A stretch of DNA of 40,708 bases from Desulfovibrionales bacterium (GCA_007693505.1 REDL01000035.1:1-40708); one strand, 5' to 3'; positions 8,237 to 17,200 are shown, counted from the stretch's first letter. The notes: generated from the letters alone by a model not told the origin. Numbers and translations: made by a program.

Positions 8237-9192
8237 ACTTGGATGTGCAATCGGGGTCGTGGCTGGGCCGATGAAAGCAGCAGTCGGGCCAATACCCCGG
8301 AGTGTTCTCCGGATGGCAATGGTTGGACACCGTGGAAGGAGAGCATTCCAGACTCAGGTTGAGGAAAGGCAGCTTGCAGCCAGCTTGTGACCGAGGCAAT
8401 CGCTTTGGGCGTGTTGGCTTTTGGAGCCAAGTGCAGGGTCCATCCTGCTTGGTAGGGAGGCAAGGTCATTTGGATTTCCATATAGCCCAGAGCCGGATGC
8501 GTGCCGGTAAAAACAGCCTGGGTGCCAGGAATTCCGGTGGCCGTGTCCATCGGTTCGGGGCGGTAGGTGGTCGCGCGAAGAAGCAGCCCGGCGCCCTGGA
8601 TGCGGTTGGCCAGCCAGGGCAGAGGAAAGAAGCGCCCGAGGCCTCGGGAGGACAACGCATCATTTATGGGTTCCAGGACGGTGCGCAGGTGTTGGTATAC
8701 GGCGTGTAGTGTGCCATGTTGCTCCAAAGCCTGCCGCCAGCGGACCAGGCAATCCTCCAAACGGTCGGCCAAGCTATCTGTTGAGCCCGTGGTCGACAAT
8801 TCTGATCGACTCATGATGGCTGGGGTAAAATCAATGCTTGTCGACTGCCCCAGGGAGGACAGGGCTGCGTCCAACCGGTTCTGTTCAGCCCAAAGACGCT
8901 GCAGGAGTGAGGAGATGTCGGGTGCGGTTGAAAACGACAGTTCCTGGAGAATGATGTCCGGGGTGAGCTGCTTGATCAAAAAGTGTTGTCTTGAGCCGAT
9001 CTCCGGCAGGGAATTCATTCTGGCCAACACCGTGGTTCCCTGGAAATCCACCCACCCCAGGCCAGGGCTTTGCCACGCCAGAAGCGTTCCGCTGACTTGT
9101 TCTCCGATCCGATGGCGCGCGCGGAATCGTTCGATCCGCTGCGGTGATGCAGCTTCGGAAAAGACCTGGAAACCGGACTGATGTTTCATCAT
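8233..9192 (-). CDS. Hypothetical protein of the flagellar operon (319 aa)
   Basis: I do not recognise this 319-residue protein. It has no signal peptide, membrane segment or cysteine cluster. Residues about 30-85 look like a small beta domain (GEQVSGTLLAW, WVDFQGTTVLARM), followed by a helical middle and a C-terminal strand-rich domain (GYMEIQMTLPPYQAGWTLHLAP) ending in ARLLLSS...RLHIQV. The first ATG at 9192 forms an ATGA overlap with the upstream gene, and its own stop overlaps dus by four bases. Coupling on both sides argues that it is a real gene co-expressed with the flagellar set. The beta-rich C-terminus loosely recalls FliK C-terminal domains, but I cannot support that name. Confidence 0.75.
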   Translation of the reverse strand: MMKHQSGFQVFSEAASPQRIERFRARHRIGEQVSGTLLAWQSPGLGWVDFQGTTVLARMNSLPEIGSRQHFLIKQLTPDIILQELSFSTAPDISSLLQRLWAEQNRLDAALSSLGQSTSIDFTPAIMSRSELSTTGSTDSLADRLEDCLVRWRQALEQHGTLHAVYQHLRTVLEPINDALSSRGLGRFFPLPWLANRIQGAGLLLRATTYRPEPMDTATGIPGTQAVFTGTHPALGYMEIQMTLPPYQAGWTLHLAPKANTPKAIASVTSWLQAAFPQPESGMLSFHGVQPLPSGEHSGVLARLLLSSAQPRPRLHIQV

Positions 9193-9623
9193 CCCTTGTC
9201 CTGTTCCAGGATGAGTTCGACTTCGTCAGTGCTTAAACCTGTGGCTTGGGCCAATTCCTTGGCTGAGCGGCCTTTGCGGTAACCGGAGAGAATGACCTGC
9301 CGCAAGAATTGCGGTGATTGGGAGAGACGCTCGGCCTGCTGGAGCAGGCTGCGGAGCTGCTTTTCCCGCTCGGCCAATTGCGCGTCCAAGTGCAGCAGTT
9401 CGGTTTGGCGCTCAGCGAAGTTGGTCAGGAATTGTTGTTCCAGGTCCACGCTTTTTTCAATCTTGATCAAAAAATCCTTCTGATTGTTCTGTAATTTGGC
9501 CAGCAGTTGCTCTGAGCGGCGCAAGCGAAAAAAAAAGACGATCACCCCGGCCAGCAGGGCGACTTCCAACAGACTCAGGCCGAGGATGATCCAGAACGAT
9601 ATATCCATACGCTTGCGGCTCAA
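9189..9623 (-). CDS. Membrane-anchored coiled-coil protein with HTH-like C-terminus, flagellar operon
   Basis: A 144-residue protein with one N-terminal membrane helix (about 8-31), a long Gln/Glu/Leu coiled coil (35-105) and a C-terminal segment, GRSAKELAQATGLSTDEVELIL, that reads as a small helix-turn-helix. The same build is seen in small DUF2802-like proteins encoded beside flagellar genes. The annotated start is a TTG overlapping the previous stop (TTGA); an ATG at 9608 is the alternative and would shorten it by five residues. Function is unknown. The topology suggests a membrane anchor projecting a coiled coil into the cytoplasm. Confidence 0.78.
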   Translation of the reverse strand: MSRKRMDISFWIILGLSLLEVALLAGVIVFFFRLRRSEQLLAKLQNNQKDFLIKIEKSVDLEQQFLTNFAERQTELLHLDAQLAEREKQLRSLLQQAERLSQSPQFLRQVILSGYRKGRSAKELAQATGLSTDEVELILEQDKG

Positions 9624-9937
9624 ATCTTCAGGTTCACGATTTGGCCGGTCCGGGGGTCCGTTTCGGAGGATGGCTCCCCTTCCGGTTCAGCATGGCGCTG
9701 CTGGTTTCGGTATTGTTGTTGATCGCCTTGCCGTTGTTCGTCGTCCGGTCGGACATGGAAGGATTCCTTGGTCTTTTTCACGTCAGGGATTTTTTCCCGT
9801 TCCTTTTTGAGTGCGTCCTGCATCAGCGCGGCAGTCAGGGCCTGCTGCATGGGCGGTCGATCCTGTTCGGCCTGGATCATCTTGCCGACCTTGGGCAGCA
9901 AAGAGAGGAGAACAGGAAGCTGAATTTGCTGCACCAT
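9620..9937 (-). CDS. Small hydrophilic hypothetical protein of the flagellar operon
   Basis: A 105-residue protein with an amphipathic N-terminal third (VQQIQLPVLLSLLPKVGKM), a Gln/Glu/Arg-rich low-complexity middle and the conserved-looking end GQIVNLKI. It has no membrane segment. It starts directly after the fliL stop and its stop overlaps the next gene's start, so it is translated as part of the operon. I do not know the family. The disordered middle and short hydrophobic ends resemble flagellar chaperone-like or assembly proteins, but that is only an impression. Confidence 0.7.
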   Translation of the reverse strand: MVQQIQLPVLLSLLPKVGKMIQAEQDRPPMQQALTAALMQDALKKEREKIPDVKKTKESFHVRPDDEQRQGDQQQYRNQQRHAEPEGEPSSETDPRTGQIVNLKI

Positions 9938-10624
9938 TTACCGCACCATGTATTCCTCTATCAGGATGTCCGTCAGGGGGCGGCTCAGGTGCTGGTTCAT
10001 GACCGCCTTGAGGTCGGTTTTCAGGTTTTCCGCGGCATCCGCGTGCTTGATTTGGGGCAAGGGACGGTTATTCAGGAAATAATAGACCGCATCCCGGAGA
10101 ATAATGTTTTTTCGTTGGGTTTCCAGGTACAGTGATGGATCGTGCAGAACGAGAATCAGCCGCAGGGAAAGGAACGCGATGCCATCGTCCTCGGCAAAGG
10201 CGACCCAGAAGGGGGCGAGGTTGATGGTAAATTCTTCAGGTTCAGGCTCGGCCATGGGAGCGGGCTGGACTTCCTGGAAGGTATCTGGTTCGGTGAGCGT
10301 AACGGGTTCCGCAGGAGGAGAGCGGGTCAGCCAGAAGGTCAGTCCGGCCAGCACCAGGATGACAGTGATGCCGATACCGATCAGCAACTTTGGAGATACT
10401 TTGCTGGGCCTGTCTTCTTCTTCGCCCGACGACACCAGGTCTTGCACCTCGTTGTGGTCATCCTTGGGAGTTTCCTCCTCGATGTCCTCCAGAAACGGTG
10501 CATCGTCTAGGTCCAGCGTGACCTTCTGGGCCGCCGGGGATGGCTCCGGTTCGTTGCTCAGGACTTCCTGATCCCGCTCCAGGGGGGCGCCTGCGCTTGG
10601 CGGTGGAACCGGGGTGGTGGACAT
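9938..10624 (-). CDS. fliL: Flagellar basal-body-associated protein FliL
   Basis: A 228-residue protein with one membrane helix at about 80-98 and a periplasmic FliL domain after it, ending with the family pattern LRDAVYYFLNNRPL...LKAVMNQHLSRPLTDILIEEYMVR (split by unshown residues). FliL surrounds the stator units at the motor and supports torque. The cytoplasmic N-terminus of about 75 residues, rich in Pro, Glu and Asp, is longer than in typical 150-170-residue FliL proteins. It lies 160 bases downstream of cheY in the same direction, followed by the three unknown genes. Confidence 0.88.
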   Translation of the reverse strand: MSTTPVPPPSAGAPLERDQEVLSNEPEPSPAAQKVTLDLDDAPFLEDIEEETPKDDHNEVQDLVSSGEEEDRPSKVSPKLLIGIGITVILVLAGLTFWLTRSPPAEPVTLTEPDTFQEVQPAPMAEPEPEEFTINLAPFWVAFAEDDGIAFLSLRLILVLHDPSLYLETQRKNIILRDAVYYFLNNRPLPQIKHADAAENLKTDLKAVMNQHLSRPLTDILIEEYMVR

Positions 10625-10783
10625 GGGCTTTGCTCACAATAACCTTGAGGTGGTGCTGCCGGTGGCGATCTTTCTTTGCTCTTGTCGCCGACCGGAGCAG
10701 CCGATGCCCTGGTCGCCGCTCACGGAGGCATTTCCAGCCCAAGCCAGGGATGCCATGGGTCGTGAGCGAGACCGGGATGGGCC

Positions 10784-11164
10784 TTAACCGAAAATTTTGT
10801 CGATCTTTTGGCCGAGGGTTTCCGGGGTGAACGGCTTGACGATATAGTTGGAGACCTTGGCCTGGACCGCTTCAATGATGTTTTCCTGCAATCCTTCCGC
10901 CGTGACCATTAAAAACGGGACGTCAGCGTATTCCTCGCTGGCCCGGACTTTGCGCAGTAGATCGATGCCGGTCATTTTGGGCATGTTCCAGTCGGAAATG
11001 ACAAAATCAATCCGTTCCTTGTTCAACACTTCCCACGCCGTCGTACCGTCGTCGGCTTCCACTATGTTGGTGAAGCCCAGTTGGCGGAGGATGTTCTTGA
11101 TGATCCGGCGCATCGTCGAGAAGTCGTCGACGACGAGAACGCGCATGTTTTTGTCGTAACCCAT
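10784..11164 (-). CDS. cheY: Chemotaxis response regulator CheY
   Basis: A single-domain receiver of 126 residues with Asp13-Asp14, phospho-acceptor Asp58 in SDWNMP, Thr88 (MVTAE) and Lys110 (VKPF). The close match to the CheY DWNMPKMTG pattern, and the position between fliA and fliL, make it the flagellar-switch CheY. Phospho-CheY binds FliM/FliN and changes rotation. The start overlaps the fliA stop by one base (TGATG). Confidence 0.95.
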   Translation of the reverse strand: MGYDKNMRVLVVDDFSTMRRIIKNILRQLGFTNIVEADDGTTAWEVLNKERIDFVISDWNMPKMTGIDLLRKVRASEEYADVPFLMVTAEGLQENIIEAVQAKVSNYIVKPFTPETLGQKIDKIFG

Positions 11165-11982
11165 CAGGTTTTTCTCCTTTGTGTCTCGTGGTGAGCGAAG
11201 GGGCCGTTCTGGAGTTTGGTGAATTTATCACGAAGTTTGCTCAGGGCTTGGGAGTGCAGCTGGGATACCCTGCCCTCCGTAATGTTCATCACCATGGCTG
11301 TCTCTCGCATGTTCAGTTCCTCGGCGTAGTACAGCGAGAGGACCATCTGCTCTCTTGGCGTCAATTCATCGATAAGTTCCGCGAGTTTGTCAATAAGTTG
11401 TTGATGCAGGGTGTGGCTGAACGGATCGTTTTTCGTCGTGCTTGAGGATCGGAGCAGGTGGTCTTCCAGGCCGTCCAGGCTGATACAGACTTGATTTTGC
11501 AAGGCTTCCAGGCCTTCCTGGACGTCCTTGGCACTGAGACCGGTCAGGACTTGCAGTTCTTCTGCCGTGGGGATGTGCCCGGTGTGCTGCTCCACTTGAC
11601 GCATGTGCTCTTCCAAAAGTCGCACCCGCTGGCGCAGGCCGCGGGTGAACCAATCCATTCGCCGCAGCTCATCCAGCATCGCCCCCTTGATCCTGTTCTC
11701 CGCATACGTCTCGAATTTTATGCCCATGGCCACTTGGAATTTTTCCAAAGCCTCAATCAAGCCAAGGCTGCCGGCACTGAGCAGTTCGCCCAGTTCGATG
11801 TGCTGCGGCAATTTGGCCTTCATGCGCAGGGCGATGATTTTTATCTTCGAGGCATAGTGGGCAACGATCGCCCCGCGGACTTCGGGGGTGGCCGAACTCC
11901 ATGCCACCTGGCCGTTCTCAAAACGTTGCCAGTCATCAGGCGTTGAAGAGCAGCTTTTTCCAGAAGAATTTGATATTGCCAT
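11164..11982 (-). CDS. fliA: Flagellar RNA polymerase sigma factor FliA (sigma-28)
   Basis: A 272-residue sigma factor with region 2 (LLSAGSLGLIEALEKF, FETYAENRIKGAMLDELRRMDW), region 3 and region 4 (LTPREQMVLSLYYAEELNMRETA-type HTH, then EGRVSQLHSQALSKLR). It directs transcription of late flagellar and chemotaxis genes. I start at the ATG at 11982, which lies 47 bases inside flhG; a TTG at 12024 in the same frame is possible. Neither has a strong ribosome binding site, so translation is probably coupled to flhG. No FlgM anti-sigma gene is in the window. Confidence 0.95.
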   Translation of the reverse strand: MAISNSSGKSCSSTPDDWQRFENGQVAWSSATPEVRGAIVAHYASKIKIIALRMKAKLPQHIELGELLSAGSLGLIEALEKFQVAMGIKFETYAENRIKGAMLDELRRMDWFTRGLRQRVRLLEEHMRQVEQHTGHIPTAEELQVLTGLSAKDVQEGLEALQNQVCISLDGLEDHLLRSSSTTKNDPFSHTLHQQLIDKLAELIDELTPREQMVLSLYYAEELNMRETAMVMNITEGRVSQLHSQALSKLRDKFTKLQNGPFAHHETQRRKT

Positions 11983-12760
11983 CGGTTTTTGCGGTTTGTG
12001 GCCAGGACAGGATGTTTTCGGCAATTTTTTTCATGGCCAGGGCCGCGGTTGAAGAAGGAAGGGCGTGACAAAAGGGAACCTGGCGGGCGACGGCTTTCCG
12101 GACCGCTGGGTCGTGGGGCAGGGAGCCGACGAGATCCAGGGAAACGCCGTCCAAGAACTTGTCGCATGCCGCGGCCAGACGTTGGAAGGTCTGCTTCGCC
12201 TGCTTGGGATCCGCGGCCATGTTCACGACCACCCGGAATTTCTGAACGCCGTGCTGGTTATGCAGCACCTTGACCGCTGCGTACGCGTCGGTCAAGGACG
12301 TGGGCTCCGGAGTCAAGACCAGGATGCGTTCCTGCACCGCCAAGTTGAAGTAGATGACGTTGTCGCCGATCCCGGCTCCGGTATCCACGATCAGGATGTC
12401 CAGTTCCTGTCCCAGCGGCTCCAAGGCCTCGATCAGTTCCAGTTTCTGTCCCGTGGAGAGCTTGAGCATTTCCGGCACACCAGAGGCGGCGGGCAGAATG
12501 GAGAAGCCGTATTCCGTCCGGACCAGAACCTGTTCCAGGTTTTTTTCGTCGTACACAAGATGGAAAATATTGTACTCCGGGGCAAGCCCCAGCAGAATGT
12601 CCACGTTGGCCAGCCCCAGATCCGCGTCCATCAACAACACCCGTTTCCCCATCCGCTGGAGGGTATAGGCCAGGTTGACGGAGAGGTTGGTCTTGCCCAC
12701 GCCGCCTTTGCCGGACGTTACTGAAAGCACAAGAGGGGAGTTCTCGTTCATGCGTGTCAT
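11936..12760 (-). CDS. flhG: Flagellar number regulator FlhG/FleN (MinD-like ATPase)
   Basis: A 274-residue MinD/ParA-type ATPase with the deviant Walker A SGKGGVGKT (16-24), DADLGLANVD, DTGAG and a C-terminal amphipathic helix (WKKLLFNA). FlhG restrains flagellar number and stimulates FlhF, encoded directly upstream. The ATG is preceded by GAGGA at a good distance. It overlaps fliA at its 3' end. The flhF-flhG pair is characteristic of polarly flagellated bacteria. Confidence 0.93.
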   Translation of the reverse strand: MTRMNENSPLVLSVTSGKGGVGKTNLSVNLAYTLQRMGKRVLLMDADLGLANVDILLGLAPEYNIFHLVYDEKNLEQVLVRTEYGFSILPAASGVPEMLKLSTGQKLELIEALEPLGQELDILIVDTGAGIGDNVIYFNLAVQERILVLTPEPTSLTDAYAAVKVLHNQHGVQKFRVVVNMAADPKQAKQTFQRLAAACDKFLDGVSLDLVGSLPHDPAVRKAVARQVPFCHALPSSTAALAMKKIAENILSWPQTAKTDGNIKFFWKKLLFNA

Positions 12761-12790
12761 GGTTTCCTCAAGGATACGGGATAATCGTCG

Positions 12791-13888
12791 TCAGTGCAAA
12801 AGCCTTTCCGCGCTGCTTCCGTTTGCCGAGGGCATGCGGTGGGTGAAAACCAGTTTCCAAAGGTTCTGGTGGTCGGCCACGGCCAGGCTGGAACTCAGGG
12901 AGGCACCAAAGGAGAGGGCTGATACGGGAAGCCGGGTGAAATAGCCGATATTCACCAGGGAGCCGAAGGTCTCCGCCTCGTCCAGCTTGGTCCAGATGAG
13001 GCTGGACAATGCTGGGACCTGAAATTTTTTAATAAACCCCTGCAGCGATGTCGTGGAGTAATGGGGGCTGAGAACCAGGTGCACCGCGCAGTTGCTGCGC
13101 AAAGGGATCTCCTTTTGAATCAGCCAAGTGTCCAGATACTCGCCGGTGGGAAGTCCGGGGAGGTCAATGAACACCATGTCGTGGGGTTCGTGAAGCAGCT
13201 GTCGCCAATCGTCCGGGGTGCGCAGGTCCACGAAAGGGAATTCTCCCAGCTCTGCGTAATGCTGAAGCAGCAAACGACCCTTGCCGTGATGTTGGTCCGC
13301 ATTGGCCAGGGCGATACGCCGATTGGGGTATTCCCGGCGCAGGTTCAGGGCCAGTCGCAGCAATGAAGAGGTCTTGCCGGCGCCGTGCGGCCCGGCGAAG
13401 GCGTGCAGCCTTTCCGGCCAGTAGCGCCCGGTCCACGGCTTGACCGCCACGATGCCGCGCAGTTCCTCCAAAATAGATTTTTCCGGAGTGTTTTTCATGG
13501 ATCGCCAAAGGTGCATGGCCACCTCGGGCAGAACCTCCTCCCGTTCCAGATACTCCAGGGCCTGGCGCTGCCTTGGCGAGAGCAGGTTGTAGTCGGCCTG
13601 CGGCTTCAGAACGCTGAACAAATGCTCCTTGAGACAGGTCCACTCCTGGTGCATCTGCCTCCACCCCGGATAGGTCCCGCCGGTGTCCCGCGCGGCCTCT
13701 GATCGCAAGGATGCCTGGTCTGAAGACGCCTCGGCCGTTGGTTCCAAGGCGGCCATGATTTCGCAGCAAGGCTTCCCGCCATCCTTGGTGGTCTGGGTGC
13801 TGAGAATGACCGCGTCCGGTCCAAGCTCGGCGCGGATCTGCTTCAGCACGGTTCGGGTGTCCGGGCCGCGGAACGTTTTAACCCGCAT
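12791..13888 (-). CDS. flhF: Flagellar placement protein FlhF (SRP-type GTPase, divergent motifs)
   Basis: A 365-residue protein with the FlhF N-terminus (MRVKTFRGPD, ELGPDAVILST), a helical N domain and a GTPase domain. The P-loop GPHGAGKT (166-173) and the guanine-specificity motif TKLDE (300-304) are intact. The usual SRP-GTPase DTYR motif reads ADQHHGKG around 197-204, and the usual DTAGR reads DLPGL around 242-246, so residues that act in switch regions are changed. FlhF sets the polar site of flagellar assembly. The start overlaps flhA by 11 bases and flhG follows after 30 bases. The family is certain from context and ends; enzymatic competence is open. Confidence 0.9.
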   Translation of the reverse strand: MRVKTFRGPDTRTVLKQIRAELGPDAVILSTQTTKDGGKPCCEIMAALEPTAEASSDQASLRSEAARDTGGTYPGWRQMHQEWTCLKEHLFSVLKPQADYNLLSPRQRQALEYLEREEVLPEVAMHLWRSMKNTPEKSILEELRGIVAVKPWTGRYWPERLHAFAGPHGAGKTSSLLRLALNLRREYPNRRIALANADQHHGKGRLLLQHYAELGEFPFVDLRTPDDWRQLLHEPHDMVFIDLPGLPTGEYLDTWLIQKEIPLRSNCAVHLVLSPHYSTTSLQGFIKKFQVPALSSLIWTKLDEAETFGSLVNIGYFTRLPVSALSFGASLSSSLAVADHQNLWKLVFTHRMPSANGSSAERLLH

Positions 13889-15998
13889 GAGCCATCCTCA
13901 CGGTTGCCGCGGATTGCAGGTTGATCCCCGCGGGAATCTCGGCCTGGGAAATAATGGGCAGCGTGGGAATGAAGCGGGTAATGAGCTGGGCTAGGTGGGA
14001 GCGCAGGCTGGGTGTGGTCAGCACCACGGGCTGTCCTTCGGAAACCATGGCCTGCTCCATGGCCGACTGCAGTCCCTGGATCAGCCGCTGCCCGTGGCCC
14101 GGATCTATGTTCAGATAGGCTCCCTGCTCGGTCTTGCGCAGGTTTTCCTGAAGCATGCGTTCCCAGTCCTGATCCAGAATAATCACCGCAAGATTGCCGT
14201 CGCCAGCCAGGTAGGGCTTGACAATGGTCCGGGCCATCCGCCCGCGAACGTATTCCGTCAACATGTCCGGATCCTTGATGGAAGGACCGAAGTCGGCCAG
14301 GGTTTCCACGATGGTCAGCATGTCGCGGATGGAAACCTGTTCACGAACCAGATTTTGGAGCACGCGCTGCACCGTACCCAGGGACATGATACCCGGCACC
14401 AACTCTTCCACGGCCTTGGGGGCCCGTTTCGCCAAATTGTCCAACAGGGATTGGACTTCCTGGCGACCCAGGAATTCGTGCAGGTTGCGTCGGAAAATTT
14501 CGGTGATATGCGTGGCGATGACCGTGGATGGATCCACAACGGTATAGCCCGCGAGCATGGCTTCGTCCTTTTGTTTCTCCGGAATCCACAGGGCCGGCAG
14601 GTTGAAGGCCGGCTCGCGGGTCTCCACACCCTGGATACGATGTTTTGCGTCACCGGGGTCCATGGCCAGGAAGTGGTCGATGAGAATCTCGGCGGAGGCC
14701 ACCTGGTTGCCCTTGATCAGCACGACATATTGACCTGGTTTGAGTTGAAGGTTGTCGCGCAGGTGCAAAGAGGGAATGATCACTCCCATTTCCAGGGCGA
14801 ACTGTCGTCGGATGGAGCGGATGCGGGCCAGCAGATTGCCGTTTTGGTCTTCATCCACCAGAGGAATCAAGCCGTAGCCCACTTCCAATTCCAGGGTGTC
14901 CAGGGGCAATAATGCCTGAACTTCCTCCGGAGTGTCCAGGCTGGGAGCCTGTGGTTTTGCGGCCTGCTCCGCCTTTTTTTCGGCTTCGGCCTGACCTTGT
15001 CCGGCAATGTGGGATATGCCCAAGAGCAGTGCCGCGAATACCAGGAACATGAAGGTGGGCATGCCGGGAACCAAGCCCAGGACCAGAATGATGCCGGAAA
15101 CAAGGCGCAGGGCCTTGGAGTGCAGGGTCAATTGCCCGATGAACTCCTGGCCCATGTCAGCTTCCGCCGCGGCGCGGCTGACGATGATCCCGGCGGAGGT
15201 GGAAATGATCAGGGAGGGAATCTGGGCCACCAGACCGTCGCCGATGGTCAAAATGGTGAAGGTCGCCGCGGCGTCGCCCCAGCCCATGCCGTGCTGGAAA
15301 ACACCGATGAACAATCCGCCGACAATATTCACCGCGGTGATCAGCATTCCGGCCTTGACATCTCCGGAAACGAACTTGGCCGCCCCGTCCATGGCCCCAT
15401 AGAAGTCGGCCTCCTTGCGAATCTTTTCACGGGCCAGTTTGGCCTCGGTCTCATCGATCAAGCCGGCGTTCAAGTCCGCTTCAATGGCCATCTGTTTGCC
15501 GGGCATGGCATCAAGGGTGAACCGGGCGGCCACCTCCGCGATGCGTGTGGTTCCCGTGGTGATGACCATCTTGTTCAAGATGAAGATGACCAGGAAGATG
15601 ATCACGCCGATGACATAGTTTCCGCCGACCACGAACTGGCCGAAGGCCTCGATCACCCTGCCGGCCGCTCCCGGCCCCTGTTCCCCGTGCAGCAGAATGA
15701 GACGCGTGGAGGCGACATTCAAGGCCAAACGCAGCAATGTAGTCACCAGAAGCAGCGAGGGAAAAATGGAAAATTCCAGAGGGGAACGCATGTACATGGC
15801 CGACAGCAGCACCAGGAAGCCCAAGGAGATGCTCAGGGTGAGCATGGCATCCAGGATGAGTGTGGGCAGCGGGATGAGCATCACAAAGAGGATGGTCACC
15901 ACGCCGCCGGCCAGGAAGATGTTCCCGTACCCGGAAAAGCGGGAGTAATCGATATTGCTCAGATTCATTGCGCCTTGAGCCATGGTTTTGACGCTCAC
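13878..15998 (-). CDS. flhA: Flagellar export gate protein FlhA
   Basis: A 706-residue type III export component, with eight membrane helices in the N-terminal half, the FHIPEP-family conserved loop (ARFTLDAMPGKQMAIEAD) and a large cytoplasmic C-terminal domain that docks substrate-chaperone complexes. It forms the nonameric ring of the export gate. The annotated start is a GTG at 15998, just after GAGGGAA; ATGs at 15983 and 15968 are alternatives and the true start is unsettled. It overlaps flhF by 11 bases, and flhB lies upstream 81 bases away. Confidence 0.96.
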   Translation of the reverse strand: MSVKTMAQGAMNLSNIDYSRFSGYGNIFLAGGVVTILFVMLIPLPTLILDAMLTLSISLGFLVLLSAMYMRSPLEFSIFPSLLLVTTLLRLALNVASTRLILLHGEQGPGAAGRVIEAFGQFVVGGNYVIGVIIFLVIFILNKMVITTGTTRIAEVAARFTLDAMPGKQMAIEADLNAGLIDETEAKLAREKIRKEADFYGAMDGAAKFVSGDVKAGMLITAVNIVGGLFIGVFQHGMGWGDAAATFTILTIGDGLVAQIPSLIISTSAGIIVSRAAAEADMGQEFIGQLTLHSKALRLVSGIILVLGLVPGMPTFMFLVFAALLLGISHIAGQGQAEAEKKAEQAAKPQAPSLDTPEEVQALLPLDTLELEVGYGLIPLVDEDQNGNLLARIRSIRRQFALEMGVIIPSLHLRDNLQLKPGQYVVLIKGNQVASAEILIDHFLAMDPGDAKHRIQGVETREPAFNLPALWIPEKQKDEAMLAGYTVVDPSTVIATHITEIFRRNLHEFLGRQEVQSLLDNLAKRAPKAVEELVPGIMSLGTVQRVLQNLVREQVSIRDMLTIVETLADFGPSIKDPDMLTEYVRGRMARTIVKPYLAGDGNLAVIILDQDWERMLQENLRKTEQGAYLNIDPGHGQRLIQGLQSAMEQAMVSEGQPVVLTTPSLRSHLAQLITRFIPTLPIISQAEIPAGINLQSAATVRMAHAG

Positions 15999-16079
15999 TT
16001 CCCTCGATAATGGTCGGAAGTCTGATGGGGTTTCAAAGTGTTGGCGACGAATGTTCCCTTGGTCAGGCCTGAAAGTCGG

Positions 16080-17147
16080 TTATCTGCGTCGGAATTTTGG
16101 CAACTGGGCCAGAATGGACGCCACGGCCTGGAACAATTCTTCAGGGATCATCTGGCCCACATCAACGCTTTTATACAAGGCCTGTGCCAGGGGCTTGTTT
16201 TCCCGGATGGGAATGTTGTGCTCTTGGGCAACACTGCGAATTTTTTCCGCCAGATAATCGGCCCCTTTGGCCAGAACCACAGGGGATGGGGCCTCCAACG
16301 GGTTGTAGCGCAGGGCAATGGCCAGATGGGTCGGGTTGGTGATGATCACATCGGCCTTGGGCACGCTTTCCATCATCCGTTTTTGCATTACGGCCATCAT
16401 CTTCTGCTTTTGCTTGTTTTTTATTGTCTGGTCACCTTCGGCCTGTTTTCGTTCGTCTTTGACCTCGTCCTTGGTCATTTTCAGTTTTTCCTCATAGTCC
16501 CAGCGGGTGTAGATCAGGTCTGCTATGGCGATGATCAGCATGGGCACCAGGGCAAACATGACCATCTTTGCTCCGGTGGTCAGCATGTAGCCAGCCACAG
16601 TCACGGCGTCCTGGTAGAAAAGTGGAATGAATTTGGGTGATTCCATTTTCAAAACCAGGTAGGGGGCATACCCGACGGCAATGGCCATGAACAGACTGCG
16701 CAACAGGCGGACCACAGTCTGGGTGCTGATGAACAGGCGCTGAATGCCCGCAACGACATTCAGTTTCTTCCAGAAATTCGAGAGTTCAAAAACCTTGAGG
16801 GTCCAGAGGTGCCCGACCTGTAGACGCACGGTCAGAAAGGCCACCAGCGCGCAGGTGAGCATTACCGGCAAGGCCATGACCGCGATGCGCCAGGATACCG
16901 TCTGAAAGAGCTGATAGACCGTTTCCGGGGTGAATTCGGTAAGCAGGTTGTCGCTGAACGTCCAGATGAACAGGTCGTGCATCTGGTTGACCATGATTTG
17001 GATCATGAACAGCAGGGCCAGAAAACCACCCAATAAAACCGTGACCTTGGGCAGTTCCTGGCTTTTGGGAACGTTGCCTTTTTCCCGGGCCTTGTTGCGT
17101 TGTTTCGGGGTGGCCTGTTCGGTTCTACTTGGATCGCTCTGGGGCAT
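16080..17147 (-). CDS. flhB: Flagellar export switch protein FlhB
   Basis: A 355-residue protein with the usual charged N-terminus (RTEQATPKQRNKAREKGNVPKSQEL), four membrane helices and a cytoplasmic domain carrying the autocleavage motif NPTH (271-274), between which Asn and Pro are split to switch substrate specificity from hook to filament. The rest, VVLAKGADYLAEKIR and IPIRENKPLAQALY, is typical. It lies 53 bases after fliR. Confidence 0.96.
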   Translation of the reverse strand: MPQSDPSRTEQATPKQRNKAREKGNVPKSQELPKVTVLLGGFLALLFMIQIMVNQMHDLFIWTFSDNLLTEFTPETVYQLFQTVSWRIAVMALPVMLTCALVAFLTVRLQVGHLWTLKVFELSNFWKKLNVVAGIQRLFISTQTVVRLLRSLFMAIAVGYAPYLVLKMESPKFIPLFYQDAVTVAGYMLTTGAKMVMFALVPMLIIAIADLIYTRWDYEEKLKMTKDEVKDERKQAEGDQTIKNKQKQKMMAVMQKRMMESVPKADVIITNPTHLAIALRYNPLEAPSPVVLAKGADYLAEKIRSVAQEHNIPIRENKPLAQALYKSVDVGQMIPEELFQAVASILAQLPKFRRR

Positions 17148-17200
17148 GGCTTGGCCTTCCAGCTCCTCTTATCGTGAATTCATAAATTACGTGGTGATGT

